The translations under genes and the position numbers were made by a program. From Streptomyces spinoverrucosus (GTDB lineage Bacteria; Actinomycetota; Actinomycetes; Streptomycetales; Streptomycetaceae), in the NCBI RefSeq assembly GCF_015712165.1, contig NZ_JADPZX010000001.1:4233001-4297000 (forward strand): a DNA stretch of 64,000 bases. Reading direction: 5' to 3'. The notes below the pieces were generated by a model, which saw nothing but the letters and a program-made list of their open reading frames with translations, searched no databases and had not been told where the DNA came from. This document shows, piece by piece, positions 49,967-58,804 of this stretch (within the stretch, counting starts at the first letter, position 1; each line of letters begins with the position of its first letter).

Positions 49967-50458
49967 TCAGATGTCCCCGAGGCAGAGCAGGAACTCGGCC
50001 CCGTCGCCCGTCTCGGCGTAGAAGCCGGTGGCCTTCTCGACCTTGCGGCACTCGGTCTCGGCGGTGAGCTCCGAGAAGTTGCCGTCGATCTTCTTCAGGA
50101 CCTTGACCTCGGCCTCGGAGGAGGTGCAGTCCACGACCTCCATGCGGTCCGAGGAGGACGAGGCGGTCTTCAGGCAGTCACCCACGGCGGCCTGATCGGC
50201 GTCGTCCCGGCTGGCGATGTAGCCGCCGATGACCGCGGTGAGGACCGCGATGACGATGACCACGTTCTTGATCGTCTTGAAGCTCAGCTTGCGACGCGGC
50301 TGCTCCGGCGGGACGGGGGCGTACGGGGCGCCCTGCTGCGGGAAGCCGGGCTGCTGGGGCTGACCGCCCTGTGGCGGGTAGGGCGCCTGGGGCTGGCCCT
50401 GCGCGTAGGGGTTCTGACCCTGCGCGAACGGGTTGCCCTGGGGCGGCGGAGTAGTCAC
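49967..50458 (-). CDS. LppU/SCO3897 family membrane protein
   Basis: 163 residues from GTG 50458 (AGGGGGA upstream). A Pro/Gln/Gly-rich cytoplasmic region (1-55) with NPFAQGQNPYAQGQ-type repeats, a membrane helix (about 63-82) and a small external domain with four cysteines (95, 111, 137 and 159), likely two disulfides. The family is named from M. tuberculosis LppU and S. coelicolor SCO3897; its role is not known. It is convergent with cca, with two parS sites between. Confidence 0.82.
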   Translation of the reverse strand: MTTPPPQGNPFAQGQNPYAQGQPQAPYPPQGGQPQQPGFPQQGAPYAPVPPEQPRRKLSFKTIKNVVIVIAVLTAVIGGYIASRDDADQAAVGDCLKTASSSSDRMEVVDCTSSEAEVKVLKKIDGNFSELTAETECRKVEKATGFYAETGDGAEFLLCLGDI

Positions 50459-50583
50459 TTGGGGGTCCCCCTGGAAACGTAGATACGAGAACGCGCGGGA
50501 ACCGCGCGTAAGACCCACGTAAGTTACAGCTCTCCACTGACAACTCCGCACCCAGGAGTGGCTCTGTGGCTCTGATGTGACAC

Positions 50584-51846
50584 TTACCGGCGTTCAAAGC
50601 GGGCCATAGCCACCGCAACCGCTGCGTAGATCACCGCCACCGTCAGTACCAGGGGGACCGAGCGCCCGTCCGGGGGCAGCATCAGGGCGGCCACTCCGGC
50701 GGCGGCGACGAAGGCGACGTTGAACAGGACGTCGTAGAGGGAGAAGACCCGGCCGCGGAAGCCGTCGTCGACCGAGGACTGCACGATCGTGTCGGTCGAG
50801 ATCTTCGCGCCCTGGGTGGTGAGGCCAAGGACGAAGGCTGCGACCAGCATGGGCTCGGTGGCGAAGGGCAGGCCGAGGGCGGGCTCCAGGGCGGCGGCGG
50901 ACGCCGCGCAGATGAAGATCCAGCGGCCGGGGCCGAACCGGCCGGCGGCCCACGGGGTGAGCACCGCCGCCATGAAGAAACCGGCTCCCGAGACGCCCAC
51001 CGCCAGCCCCAGCAGGGCGAGTCCGTCCTCGGTGTTGGTGGTGAGCGCGTATCGGCAGAGCATCAGGAGCATGACCGTCAGGGCGCCGTAGCAGAACCGC
51101 ATCAGCGTCATCGACGCGAGTGCCCAGGCAGCCTCGCGTCGTGCGGGCGCGGCGAGGTGATGGAGACCCGCCACGAGGTCGCGGTAGGTGCCGGAGAGTG
51201 CCGCCCTCAGACGTGGCTGCACCAACTCGAGGTCCGGACCCAGCAGTTCCCGCCCCATGCGCAGCGACGCCAGCGCCGAGCAGAGGTACAGCGCGGCGCC
51301 CACCAGCACCACGGCGGCATCCGAGTCCGCGATCAGCAGCCGTACGACGAAGGCGACCCCGCCGCCCGCGGTCGCGGCGAGGGTTCCGGCCGTCGGGGAG
51401 AGGGAGTTGGCCATCACCAGGCGGTCCCCGTCGACCACGCGGGGCAGCGCGGCGGACAGGCCCGCGAGGACGAAGCGGTTGACGGCGGTGACGCACAGGG
51501 CGGAGACGTAGAAGAGCCAGTCCGGGACCTGGCTGATCATCAGGACGGCTGTGGCCGAGGCCAGCAGGGCGCGCAGCAGATTGCCGTACAGAAAGACCTG
51601 GCGGCGGCGCCAGCGGTCCAGCAGGGCGCCGGCGAAGGGGCCCACCAGGGAGTACGGGAGCAGCAGGACCGCCATGGCCGAGGCGATCGCGGTGGGTGAG
51701 GCCTGACGCTCCGGGGAGAAGACGACGTAGGTGGCGAGCCCGACCTGGTACACGCCGTCGGCGCCCTGGGAGAGCAGCCGCACGACGAGCAGGCGTCGGA
51801 AGTTCCGGAAGCGGAGCAGGACGCGTAGATCACGTACGACGGCCAT
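50584..51846 (-). CDS. MFS transporter
   Basis: 420 residues from ATG 51846 (GAGG upstream). About 12 membrane helices are seen. The loop between helices 2 and 3 reads GALLDRWRRRQV, the MFS motif A position. The substrate cannot be told from the sequence. The family resembles drug or metabolite exporters found at this locus in Streptomyces. A hairpin terminator separates it from the ino1 end. Confidence 0.87.
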   Translation of the reverse strand: MAVVRDLRVLLRFRNFRRLLVVRLLSQGADGVYQVGLATYVVFSPERQASPTAIASAMAVLLLPYSLVGPFAGALLDRWRRRQVFLYGNLLRALLASATAVLMISQVPDWLFYVSALCVTAVNRFVLAGLSAALPRVVDGDRLVMANSLSPTAGTLAATAGGGVAFVVRLLIADSDAAVVLVGAALYLCSALASLRMGRELLGPDLELVQPRLRAALSGTYRDLVAGLHHLAAPARREAAWALASMTLMRFCYGALTVMLLMLCRYALTTNTEDGLALLGLAVGVSGAGFFMAAVLTPWAAGRFGPGRWIFICAASAAALEPALGLPFATEPMLVAAFVLGLTTQGAKISTDTIVQSSVDDGFRGRVFSLYDVLFNVAFVAAAGVAALMLPPDGRSVPLVLTVAVIYAAVAVAMARFERR

Positions 51847-51868
51847 GGGCACAGCCTCACATACGGGG

Positions 51869-51900
51869 AGGGTCCCCGGGCGCACTGCCCCAGGGACCCT
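51869..51900 (-). terminator. Terminator after ino1
   Basis: 8-bp outer arms (51869-51876 with 51893-51900) plus an inner GGGC/GCCC pairing, 22 bp beyond the ino1 stop. Confidence 0.7.
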
Positions 51901-51921
51901 CAGCCCGGAAAGAGGCGAGCC

Positions 51922-53004
51922 TCAGCGCTCGACCTCACCCTTGATGAACTTCTCGACGTTCTCGCGGGCCTCGTCGTCGAAGTACTGGACCGGCGGGGAC
52001 TTCATGAAGTAGCTCGACGCCGACAGGATCGGGCCGCCGATGCCGCGGTCCTTGGCGATCTTCGCGGCGCGCAGGGCGTCGATGATCACGCCGGCCGAGT
52101 TCGGGGAGTCCCAGACCTCGAGCTTGTACTCCAGGTTCAGCGGGACGTCACCGAAGGCACGGCCCTCGAGGCGGACGTACGCCCACTTGCGGTCGTCGAG
52201 CCAGGCGACGTAGTCGGACGGGCCGATGTGGACGTTCTTCTCGCCGAGCTCACGGTCGGGGATCTGCGAGGTGACGGCCTGCGTCTTGGAGATCTTCTTG
52301 GACTCCAGGCGCTCGCGCTCGAGCATGTTCTTGAAGTCCATGTTGCCGCCGACGTTCAGCTGCATCGTGCGGTCCAGGATGACACCGCGGTCCTCGAACA
52401 GCTTCGCCATGACGCGGTGCGTGATGGTGGCGCCGACCTGCGACTTGATGTCGTCACCGACGATCGGGACGCCGGCCTCGGTGAACTTGTCCGCCCACTC
52501 CTTGGTGCCGGCGATGAAGACCGGGAGGGCGTTGACGAAGGCGACCTTGGCGTCGATGGCGCACTGGGCGTAGTACTTCGCCGCATCCTCGGAGCCGACG
52601 GGCAGGTAGCAGACGAGGACGTCGACCTGCTTGTCCTTGAGGACCTGGACGATGTCGACCGGCTCCTCGGCGGACTCCTCGATGGTCTCGCGGTAGTACT
52701 TGCCGAGGCCGTCGAGGGTGTGGCCGCGCTGGACGGTCACACCGGTGTTCGGGACGTCGCAGATCTTGATGGTGTTGTTCTCGGAGGCGCCGATGGCGTC
52801 CGCGAGGTCGAGACCGACCTTCTTCGCGTCGACATCGAACGCGGCGACGAACTCCACGTCACGGACGTGGTAGTCGCCGAACTGGACGTGCATCAGGCCG
52901 GGGACCTTGGACGCCGGGTCGGCGTCCTTGTAGTACTCGACTCCCTGCACCAGCGACGCCGCGCAGTTGCCCACGCCGACGACGGCTACGCGAACCGAAC
53001 CCAT
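51922..53004 (-). CDS. ino1: Inositol-3-phosphate synthase
   Basis: 360 residues. An NAD-dependent enzyme converting glucose 6-phosphate to inositol 3-phosphate, the entry to mycothiol and phosphatidylinositol in actinobacteria. The Rossmann motif [11 protein letters not shown] lies at the N-terminus. The family motifs [15 protein letters not shown] and the Lys-rich MDFKNM segment are present. ATG start with AGGGAG upstream. It lies 45 bp behind the padR gene, suggesting that regulator controls it. Confidence 0.96.
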   Translation of the reverse strand: MGSVRVAVVGVGNCAASLVQGVEYYKDADPASKVPGLMHVQFGDYHVRDVEFVAAFDVDAKKVGLDLADAIGASENNTIKICDVPNTGVTVQRGHTLDGLGKYYRETIEESAEEPVDIVQVLKDKQVDVLVCYLPVGSEDAAKYYAQCAIDAKVAFVNALPVFIAGTKEWADKFTEAGVPIVGDDIKSQVGATITHRVMAKLFEDRGVILDRTMQLNVGGNMDFKNMLERERLESKKISKTQAVTSQIPDRELGEKNVHIGPSDYVAWLDDRKWAYVRLEGRAFGDVPLNLEYKLEVWDSPNSAGVIIDALRAAKIAKDRGIGGPILSASSYFMKSPPVQYFDDEARENVEKFIKGEVER

Positions 53005-53049
53005 TCCGGTTGCTCCCTGTGTGTACTCGGTGAGGCCCTGACGGGGACC

Positions 53050-53733
53050 TCACGTGGCGGTGTCGTCGGACGAATCCGGCCCGGAGGTGTCCCCGGGCCG
53101 GGGCAGGTCGCCCGACGCTCCAGTTGTGGTGTCCTGCTGAGCGGGCCCCCCGGTGGCGGATCCGCGAAGGTCCCGCCCGGCCCGCTCGCTCTCGATGAGC
53201 TCGTTCAGCCAGCGCACTTCGCGCTCCACGGACTCCATTCCGTGGCGCTGGAGCTCGAGGGTGTAGTCGTCGAGGCGCTCCCGGGTGCGGGCCAGGGAGG
53301 CGCGCATCTTCTCCAGGCGCTCCTCCAGCCGGCTGCGGCGGCCCTCCAGCACGCGCATGCGTACGTCACGGGAGGTCTGGCCGAAGAAGGCGAACCGGGC
53401 GGCGAAGGTCTCGTCCTCGTACGCGTCGGGGCCTGTCTGCGCCAGCAGCTGCTCGAAGTGTTCCTTACCTTCCGGCGTCAGCCGATAGACGATCTTTGCG
53501 CGACGGCCGGTGAGCGGAGCGGCGAGGGCGTCCTCGGGGGTGTTCCCCGGCTCCTCGATCAACCAGCCGTTGGCGACCAGCGTCTTGAGACAGGGGTAAA
53601 GCGTCCCGTAGCTGAACGCACGGAACACGCCCAGTGACGTATTGAGTCGTTTGCGCAGCTCATAGCCGTGCATCGGAGATTCGCGGAGCAGGCCGAGTAC
53701 GGCGAACTCGAGGATCCCGGAACGCCGGCTCAT
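53050..53733 (-). CDS. PadR family transcriptional regulator
   Basis: 227 residues. A winged-helix PadR domain (about 5-85: LEFAVLGLLRESPMHGYEL, in part, then FRAFSYGTLYPCLKTL), a C-terminal coiled-coil dimerisation segment (about 118-185) and a disordered tail. ATG start with GAGGAGG upstream. A perfect 21-bp palindrome 52-72 bp before its start is the likely operator. With ino1 just downstream, it may adjust inositol supply; this is inference. Confidence 0.9.
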   Translation of the reverse strand: MSRRSGILEFAVLGLLRESPMHGYELRKRLNTSLGVFRAFSYGTLYPCLKTLVANGWLIEEPGNTPEDALAAPLTGRRAKIVYRLTPEGKEHFEQLLAQTGPDAYEDETFAARFAFFGQTSRDVRMRVLEGRRSRLEERLEKMRASLARTRERLDDYTLELQRHGMESVEREVRWLNELIESERAGRDLRGSATGGPAQQDTTTGASGDLPRPGDTSGPDSSDDTAT

Positions 53734-53784
53734 CGTCGCCTCCTCTCTGCCGCGGTCGGGCCGTCACGGTCTTCATGTCGTGCT

Positions 53785-53805
53785 GATGTATCGACTCGAT
53801 ACATC
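53785..53805. promoter_or_regulatory. Palindromic operator candidate for the PadR regulator
   Basis: 10-bp arms GATGTATCGA and TCGATACATC around one central base, a perfect palindrome. The ATGTATC half-site resembles known PadR-type ATGT-N-ACAT operators. Confidence 0.75.
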
Positions 53806-54107
53806 AAGACGATAGAACGGCCCCTGGAATGCGACAAGAGGTGGAATCGTGAACGGCGTCACATCACTGATTCGTAGGAAGCAAGTTGCCTGTTTTGGGG
53901 TGAACTTCAGGACTAGGCGCGTTTTGGTGCTGCGTAGTCTGTGCGGCATGCACACCACCGGGAACCGAGATGCGTCTGGGGGCGTCCTCGTCCCCGGTGC
54001 AGTACGGATGAATGCGGAACCGACCACATCCGTACTTCGGGGGGACCGGAAACCAGCCGCCGTTTCCAGGCGCGCCAGGGTGCGCCTGCCCTAGGAGTAG
54101 TCGTTCG
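53806..54107. promoter_or_regulatory. Upstream region of the PBP gene
   Basis: About 300 bp, noticeably less GC-rich than its surroundings near 53830-53930. It presumably carries the PBP promoter. No sigma consensus could be assigned with confidence. Confidence 0.4.
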
Positions 54108-56804
54108 ATGAGCGAGCACCGTCGCAAACCGCCGCAGCCGCAGGGAGGCGGACGTGCCGCGGCCCGACGCGGCCAGTCCGGTGCGTCCTCCGGCCGCCGA
54201 GCGGCACCGCGAGGCGCCACCGGGTCTCCTTCCGACGCGTACGGGTCGGGTTCCGCTGGTCCGGGAGGTGAGGAGCGGCCGTACGGCGGCCGCGCCGAGG
54301 CCCGGCGCGCGGCACAGAGAAGTGGTGGCAGTCGTCGCAGAGCGGCCGACCCCGGCCGGGGCAGCAGGCGTGCCGACGCGGCCGGACCGGGCCGGGGACG
54401 CACGGCGGCCTCCGACCAGAAGCGGATCATCGACTATCCGCGCGCGGGCAAGTACGGGTGGCGCCGCTGGGTGCCCTCCTGGAAGCTCGTCTCCGGCCTG
54501 TGCCTCGGCTTCTTCGGCAGCATGGTGGCCGTCGCCGGCATCGGATACGCCATGGTGGGCGTCCCGAACGTCGCGGACACTGCGACGGCGCAGAACAACG
54601 TCTACTACTGGTCCGACGGCTCCGAGATGGTGTCGACCGGTGGGGAGACCAACCGGCAGATCGTCAATCTGGCGCAGATCCCCAGAGAGATGCAGTACGC
54701 GGTCATCTCGCAGGAGAACAAGACCTTCAAGACGGACAGCGGCATCGACCCCAAGGGCATCGCCCGCGCGGTGTTCAACATGGCCCGGGGCGGTGAGACG
54801 CAGGGTGGTTCCACCATCACCCAGCAGTACGTCAAGAACGCCATGCTGGACGACCAGTCGCAGACGGTCAGCCGTAAGTTCAAGGAGCTCTTCGTCTCCA
54901 TCAAGGTGGGCACCTCGGTCTCCAAGGACGAGATCATGGCGGGCTACCTCAACACCGCGTACTACGGTCGCAGCGCCTTCGGTATCCAGGCGGCCGCCCG
55001 CGCGTACTTCAACAAGGACGCCATCCAGCTGAACGCGGGCGAGTGCGCGTTCCTGGCGGCCATGCTCAAGGGCGCCACGTACTACGACCCGGCCGGCGCG
55101 ACCTCCATCGACAGCGCCGCCACGCCGGAGGCGAACAAGAAGCGGGCCCTGCGTCAGATGCAGGACACGCTGGACAAAATGGTTGAGTACGGCCATCTGA
55201 GCGCCACGGAGCGAGCCAAGTACACCGATCTGCCCAAGGTCGAGAACCCCCGGGCGAACCGGGCGCTGAGCGGCCAGATCGGTTACCTCGTGGACCTCGC
55301 CAACGGCTACCTGCTCAACAACAGCGAGAAGACTGGCGTCACCGAGCGCAAGCTCCGGGAAGGCGGCCTGTCGATCAAGACGACCTTCAACAAGGAGAAG
55401 GTCGCTGAGCTCGAGAAGGCGGTCAAGAAGGTCCAGAAGGCCAACATTGATCCCAAGAAACGCCCCGAGACGGACACGCACGTCCAGTTCGGTGGCGCTT
55501 CCGTGGATCCGGAGAGCGGCGCCATCGTGGCCATCTACGGCGGTGAGGACGCGACCAAGCACTTCACCAACAACGCCAACGAGACCGGCGCCCAGGTCGG
55601 ATCGACGTTCAAGCCGTTCGTGCTCGCGGCCGCCATGAAGTGGGGCGTCCGCGATCCCGACCTCGGCCCCACGCAGGCCCAGGACGAGCGCACGGTCGTC
55701 TCGCCCAAGAGCCTGTACAGCGGCAAGAACAAGCTCAAGATCAAGAACTATGACGGCTCGGTCTGGCACAACGACAAGGATGAGGAGTGGCTGCAGGTCA
55801 ACGACGGTGACGAGACCTACGGCGACGCACCGAACTACCAGATCGATCTCCGCGAGGCAATGCAGTTCTCGGTGAACTCGGCCTATGTGCAGCTCGGCAT
55901 GGACGTCGGCCTGGACAAGGTCAAGGAGGCGGCCATCGACGCGGGCGTGCTGGAGGGCAGCCTGGCAGGCATCGACTACCCGTCGTTCTCCCTCGGCATC
56001 TCCGACCCCAGCGCGATCCGTATGGCGGGCTCGTACGCCACCTTCGCGGCCAGCGGCAAGCAGAATGATCCGTACTCCGTCCAGAAGGTCACGGACAAGG
56101 ACGGCACGCTCTACGAGCACGAGGGCCGGGCCAAGCAGGCCTTCAGCGCGAAGGTCGCCGACAACGTCACCGACGTCCTGAAGACCGTGGTCGAGGACGG
56201 TACGGGTACCAACGCCCAGCTGACGGGCCGAGAGGTGGCCGGCAAGACCGGTACCACCGACGGCAACAAGTCGGCCTGGTTCGTCGGCTACACCCCTCAG
56301 CTGTCGACCGCGATCAGCATGTTCCGATACCCCGACGACGAGAACATCAAGAACCGGACGTTCCTGGAGATGTACGGAACGGGCGACCAGAAGTCGATTC
56401 ACGGTGCCTCGTTCCCGGCCGAGATCTGGCACGACTACATGGAACAGGCCATGAAGGGCATGCCGGTCAAGGACTTCCCGGAGCCCGAACCCATCGGTGA
56501 GGTGATCAACGAGGCGCCGTCGCCGACGCCGACTCCCACGGTCACCGAGACCGAGGAGGAGAGCCCGAGCCCGACGCCGACGCCCACTCAGTCCGAGGTC
56601 ACCCCCTCGCCCTCCGCGAGCGACACCTGTGGCGCCTTCGAGTGGAACTGCGAGGACACCGGCGGCACGGATACCGGCGGTACGGACACCGGCGGCACAG
56701 ACGGTGGCGTGACCACATCGCCCGTACCCACGGAGACGGGTGACGAGAACGGCAACAACGGCAACGGCAACGGAGGCGGTCTCTTCGCAGGCCCGACCGG
56801 CTGA
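54108..56804 (+). CDS. Bifunctional class A penicillin-binding protein
   Basis: 898 residues from ATG 54108 (GGAG upstream). A basic, Gly-rich cytoplasmic tail (1-120) and a membrane helix (about 127-150) come first. The GT51 glycosyltransferase follows, with the motif around Glu203 reading QENKTF where ED is usual, and GGSTITQQYVKN. The transpeptidase has Ser499 in STFK, Ser588 in SVN and Lys713 in KTGTT. A Pro/Thr/Ser/Gly tail contains GGTDT repeats. It polymerises and crosslinks peptidoglycan. It is divergent from padR and followed by a strong terminator. Confidence 0.94.
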   Translation: MSEHRRKPPQPQGGGRAAARRGQSGASSGRRAAPRGATGSPSDAYGSGSAGPGGEERPYGGRAEARRAAQRSGGSRRRAADPGRGSRRADAAGPGRGRTAASDQKRIIDYPRAGKYGWRRWVPSWKLVSGLCLGFFGSMVAVAGIGYAMVGVPNVADTATAQNNVYYWSDGSEMVSTGGETNRQIVNLAQIPREMQYAVISQENKTFKTDSGIDPKGIARAVFNMARGGETQGGSTITQQYVKNAMLDDQSQTVSRKFKELFVSIKVGTSVSKDEIMAGYLNTAYYGRSAFGIQAAARAYFNKDAIQLNAGECAFLAAMLKGATYYDPAGATSIDSAATPEANKKRALRQMQDTLDKMVEYGHLSATERAKYTDLPKVENPRANRALSGQIGYLVDLANGYLLNNSEKTGVTERKLREGGLSIKTTFNKEKVAELEKAVKKVQKANIDPKKRPETDTHVQFGGASVDPESGAIVAIYGGEDATKHFTNNANETGAQVGSTFKPFVLAAAMKWGVRDPDLGPTQAQDERTVVSPKSLYSGKNKLKIKNYDGSVWHNDKDEEWLQVNDGDETYGDAPNYQIDLREAMQFSVNSAYVQLGMDVGLDKVKEAAIDAGVLEGSLAGIDYPSFSLGISDPSAIRMAGSYATFAASGKQNDPYSVQKVTDKDGTLYEHEGRAKQAFSAKVADNVTDVLKTVVEDGTGTNAQLTGREVAGKTGTTDGNKSAWFVGYTPQLSTAISMFRYPDDENIKNRTFLEMYGTGDQKSIHGASFPAEIWHDYMEQAMKGMPVKDFPEPEPIGEVINEAPSPTPTPTVTETEEESPSPTPTPTQSEVTPSPSASDTCGAFEWNCEDTGGTDTGGTDTGGTDGGVTTSPVPTETGDENGNNGNGNGGGLFAGPTG

Positions 56805-56820
56805 GCCGTCGCAGCGACAT

Positions 56821-56852
56821 GACCGGGCCCTGGCTTTTGCCAGGGCCCGGTC
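56821..56852 (+). terminator. Terminator after the PBP gene
   Basis: A perfect 14-bp GC stem (56821-56834 with 56839-56852) and a TTTT loop. Confidence 0.87.
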
Positions 56853-56884
56853 GCGTGTGTGCCTAAGAAGGGGCCGGACCGACC

Positions 56885-57043
56885 TTGATCACCTGCCGGT
56901 CCGGCCTCTGTCGTGACCCGTTCCACATCCGGGACGAGTGCGCCGACGGGCACTCCGTCGTACTCCAGGTCCACGCGGCCTGTGTGTACGAGGGCGACAC
57001 GAAGCCGGCTTGTGCCTCCACCTGGGAAAAGGGCGAGGCGTAG
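56885..57043 (+). pseudogene. Cysteine-rich coding fragment
   Basis: 53 codons from a TTG (or a remnant without a start) to TAG. The translation looks like real protein, containing CRSGLCRDPFHIRDEC and ACVYEGDTKPACASTW with six cysteines and high third-position GC. No good start or ribosome-binding site is seen, and a hairpin (56872-56906) covers the beginning. It could be the 3' remnant of a lost exported protein or a true small gene. No family is recognised. Confidence 0.35.
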
Positions 57044-57067
57044 AGGGTGCTGCCTGCCCTTTGAGGT

Positions 57068-57101
57068 GAACGCCCGGCCAGGGGGTCCTGGCCGGGCGTT
57101 C
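57068..57101 (+). terminator. Terminator behind the cysteine-rich fragment
   Basis: A perfect 13-bp stem (57068-57080 with 57089-57101) and an 8-base loop. Its presence suggests a transcription unit once ended here, separate from the PBP gene. Confidence 0.78.
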
Positions 57102-57169
57102 GTGGTCTTCGCGGTCCGAAGGCCTCCCGTCGGCGGCACCTCACAGGCGCCTACGGCAGGATGTGGCCC

Positions 57170-58687
57170 ATGCCCAGTGCAGAAACGACGCGAGCGAGCG
57201 TCCACGAGCCGGACCCGGTGCGGCCGACCAAGGAGGACGAGGTCGCCGCAGCCGGCAGCGAGCTGATCGGCGGTCCCCTGGGCCGGCGCGCCCTCCTCGG
57301 GACGTCCTGGTGGACTCCCGTGCGGGTGATCGCGCTCGTGGCGGTCGGTGTGTTCGCCCTCGGACTGGTCCAGAAGGCGCCCTGCTACAACGGCGCCTGG
57401 TTCTTCGGCGCCAGTTCCCAGTACACGCACGCGTGCTACTCGGACATCCCGCACCTCTACAACGGGCGTGGCTTCGCCGACGGGCTGGTGCCGTACTTCG
57501 ACAGGATCCCCGGCGACATGGAGTACCTCGAGTACCCCGTGCTGACCGGCGTGTTCATGGAGGTCGCCGCCTGGATCACGCCCGGCACCGGCAGCATGCA
57601 GGACCAGCAGCAGTGGTACTGGATGGTCAACGCCGGGATGCTGATGGTCTGCGCCGTCGTCATCGCCGTCTGTGTGACCCGGATCCACGCCCGGCGCCCC
57701 TGGGACGGTCTGCTGGTCGCCCTGGCGCCCGCCCTGGCGCTGACCGCCACCATCAACTGGGACCTGCTGGCGGTCGCTCTGACGGCCGCGGCGATGCTGA
57801 TGTGGTCGCGGGGCCGGTCCGTGGCCTTCGGCGTGCTGCTGGGGCTCGCCACGGCCGCCAAGCTCTATCCGCTCTTCCTGCTGGGGCCGCTGTTCGTGCT
57901 GTGCTGGCGGGCGGGCAAATGGCGGGACTTCGGCAAGGCGCTGGCGGGCGCGGCCGTCGCCTGGCTGGTCGTGAACCTGCCGGTGATGCTCTTCGCCTTC
58001 GACGGCTGGTCGAAGTTCTACACGTTCAGCCAGGAACGCGGCGTCGACTTCGGGTCGTTCTGGCTGATCCTGGTCCAGAACTCAAGCGACCCGCTCAGCA
58101 CCGAGACGGTCAACCTCCTCGCCACGCTTCTGATGCTGCTGTGCTGTGTCGGCGTGGCGGCGCTCACCTTCACTGCGCCGCGCCGTCCGCGCTTCGCCCA
58201 ACTGGCCTTCCTGATCGTCGCGGCGTTCGTCCTCACCAACAAGGTCTACTCGCCGCAGTACGTCCTGTGGCTGATCCCGCTGGCCGTGCTGGCCCGGCCG
58301 AAGTGGCGGGACTTCCTGATCTGGCAGGCGTGCGAGGTGGCGTACTTCCTGGGGATCTGGATGTACCTCGCGTACACGACCAGCGGAGACGCCCACAAGG
58401 GACTGCCGACCGACGGCTACCACTGGGCGATCGGCGTGCACCTGTTGGGCACCCTGTACCTGTGCGTCGTCGTCGTGCGCGACATCCTCATGCCGGACCG
58501 GGACGTGGTGCGCAGGGGCGGTGAGGACGACCCCTCCGGGGGTGTGCTCGACCGGGCCGAGGATGTGTTCGTCCTCGGGCCGGCGGCCCGTCCGCCGCGG
58601 CACGCGGCCCAGTTCGAGGGGCCTCAGGTGGAGTGGGGCAGCGGGAAGGGGGCCGGCGACTCGAAGGCGGCTGGCGGTTCGCTTTGA
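57170..58687 (+). CDS. GT87-type polyprenol-linked glycosyltransferase (DUF2029)
   Basis: 505 residues from the second ATG (57170), which has AGGATG at a suitable distance; the ATG at 57161 is the alternative. A polar N-terminus of about 50 residues precedes about 10 membrane helices and a polar tail. The loop after helix 1 carries acidic residues (DIPHLYNGRGF, MEYLEYP) typical of GT-C enzymes that use polyprenyl phosphate sugars. Mycobacterial relatives are alpha-mannosyltransferases. The exact sugar and acceptor are unknown. Between PBP and femX, an envelope role fits. Confidence 0.8.
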   Translation: MPSAETTRASVHEPDPVRPTKEDEVAAAGSELIGGPLGRRALLGTSWWTPVRVIALVAVGVFALGLVQKAPCYNGAWFFGASSQYTHACYSDIPHLYNGRGFADGLVPYFDRIPGDMEYLEYPVLTGVFMEVAAWITPGTGSMQDQQQWYWMVNAGMLMVCAVVIAVCVTRIHARRPWDGLLVALAPALALTATINWDLLAVALTAAAMLMWSRGRSVAFGVLLGLATAAKLYPLFLLGPLFVLCWRAGKWRDFGKALAGAAVAWLVVNLPVMLFAFDGWSKFYTFSQERGVDFGSFWLILVQNSSDPLSTETVNLLATLLMLLCCVGVAALTFTAPRRPRFAQLAFLIVAAFVLTNKVYSPQYVLWLIPLAVLARPKWRDFLIWQACEVAYFLGIWMYLAYTTSGDAHKGLPTDGYHWAIGVHLLGTLYLCVVVVRDILMPDRDVVRRGGEDDPSGGVLDRAEDVFVLGPAARPPRHAAQFEGPQVEWGSGKGAGDSKAAGGSL

Positions 58688-58734
58688 GCGAACGGGCCCA
58701 GGGGCGGCGTCGTAGTCCAGAGCAGAGCCATGAG

Positions 58735-58769
58735 AAGGGCCGTACACCGGGATTCCGGGTACGGCCCTT
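58735..58769. terminator. Bidirectional terminator after the GT87-like gene
   Basis: 15-bp stem with one bulge (58735-58750 with 58755-58769), followed by TT, between convergent genes. Confidence 0.82.
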
Positions 58770-58804
58770 TTCGGCTGTGCTGTCTGTCGTGCCAGTCGTC
58801 GCCG

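Noticed and set aside
52990..53050. Riboswitch before ino1
   Set aside because: The gap to padR is 45 bp and shows no structured leader.
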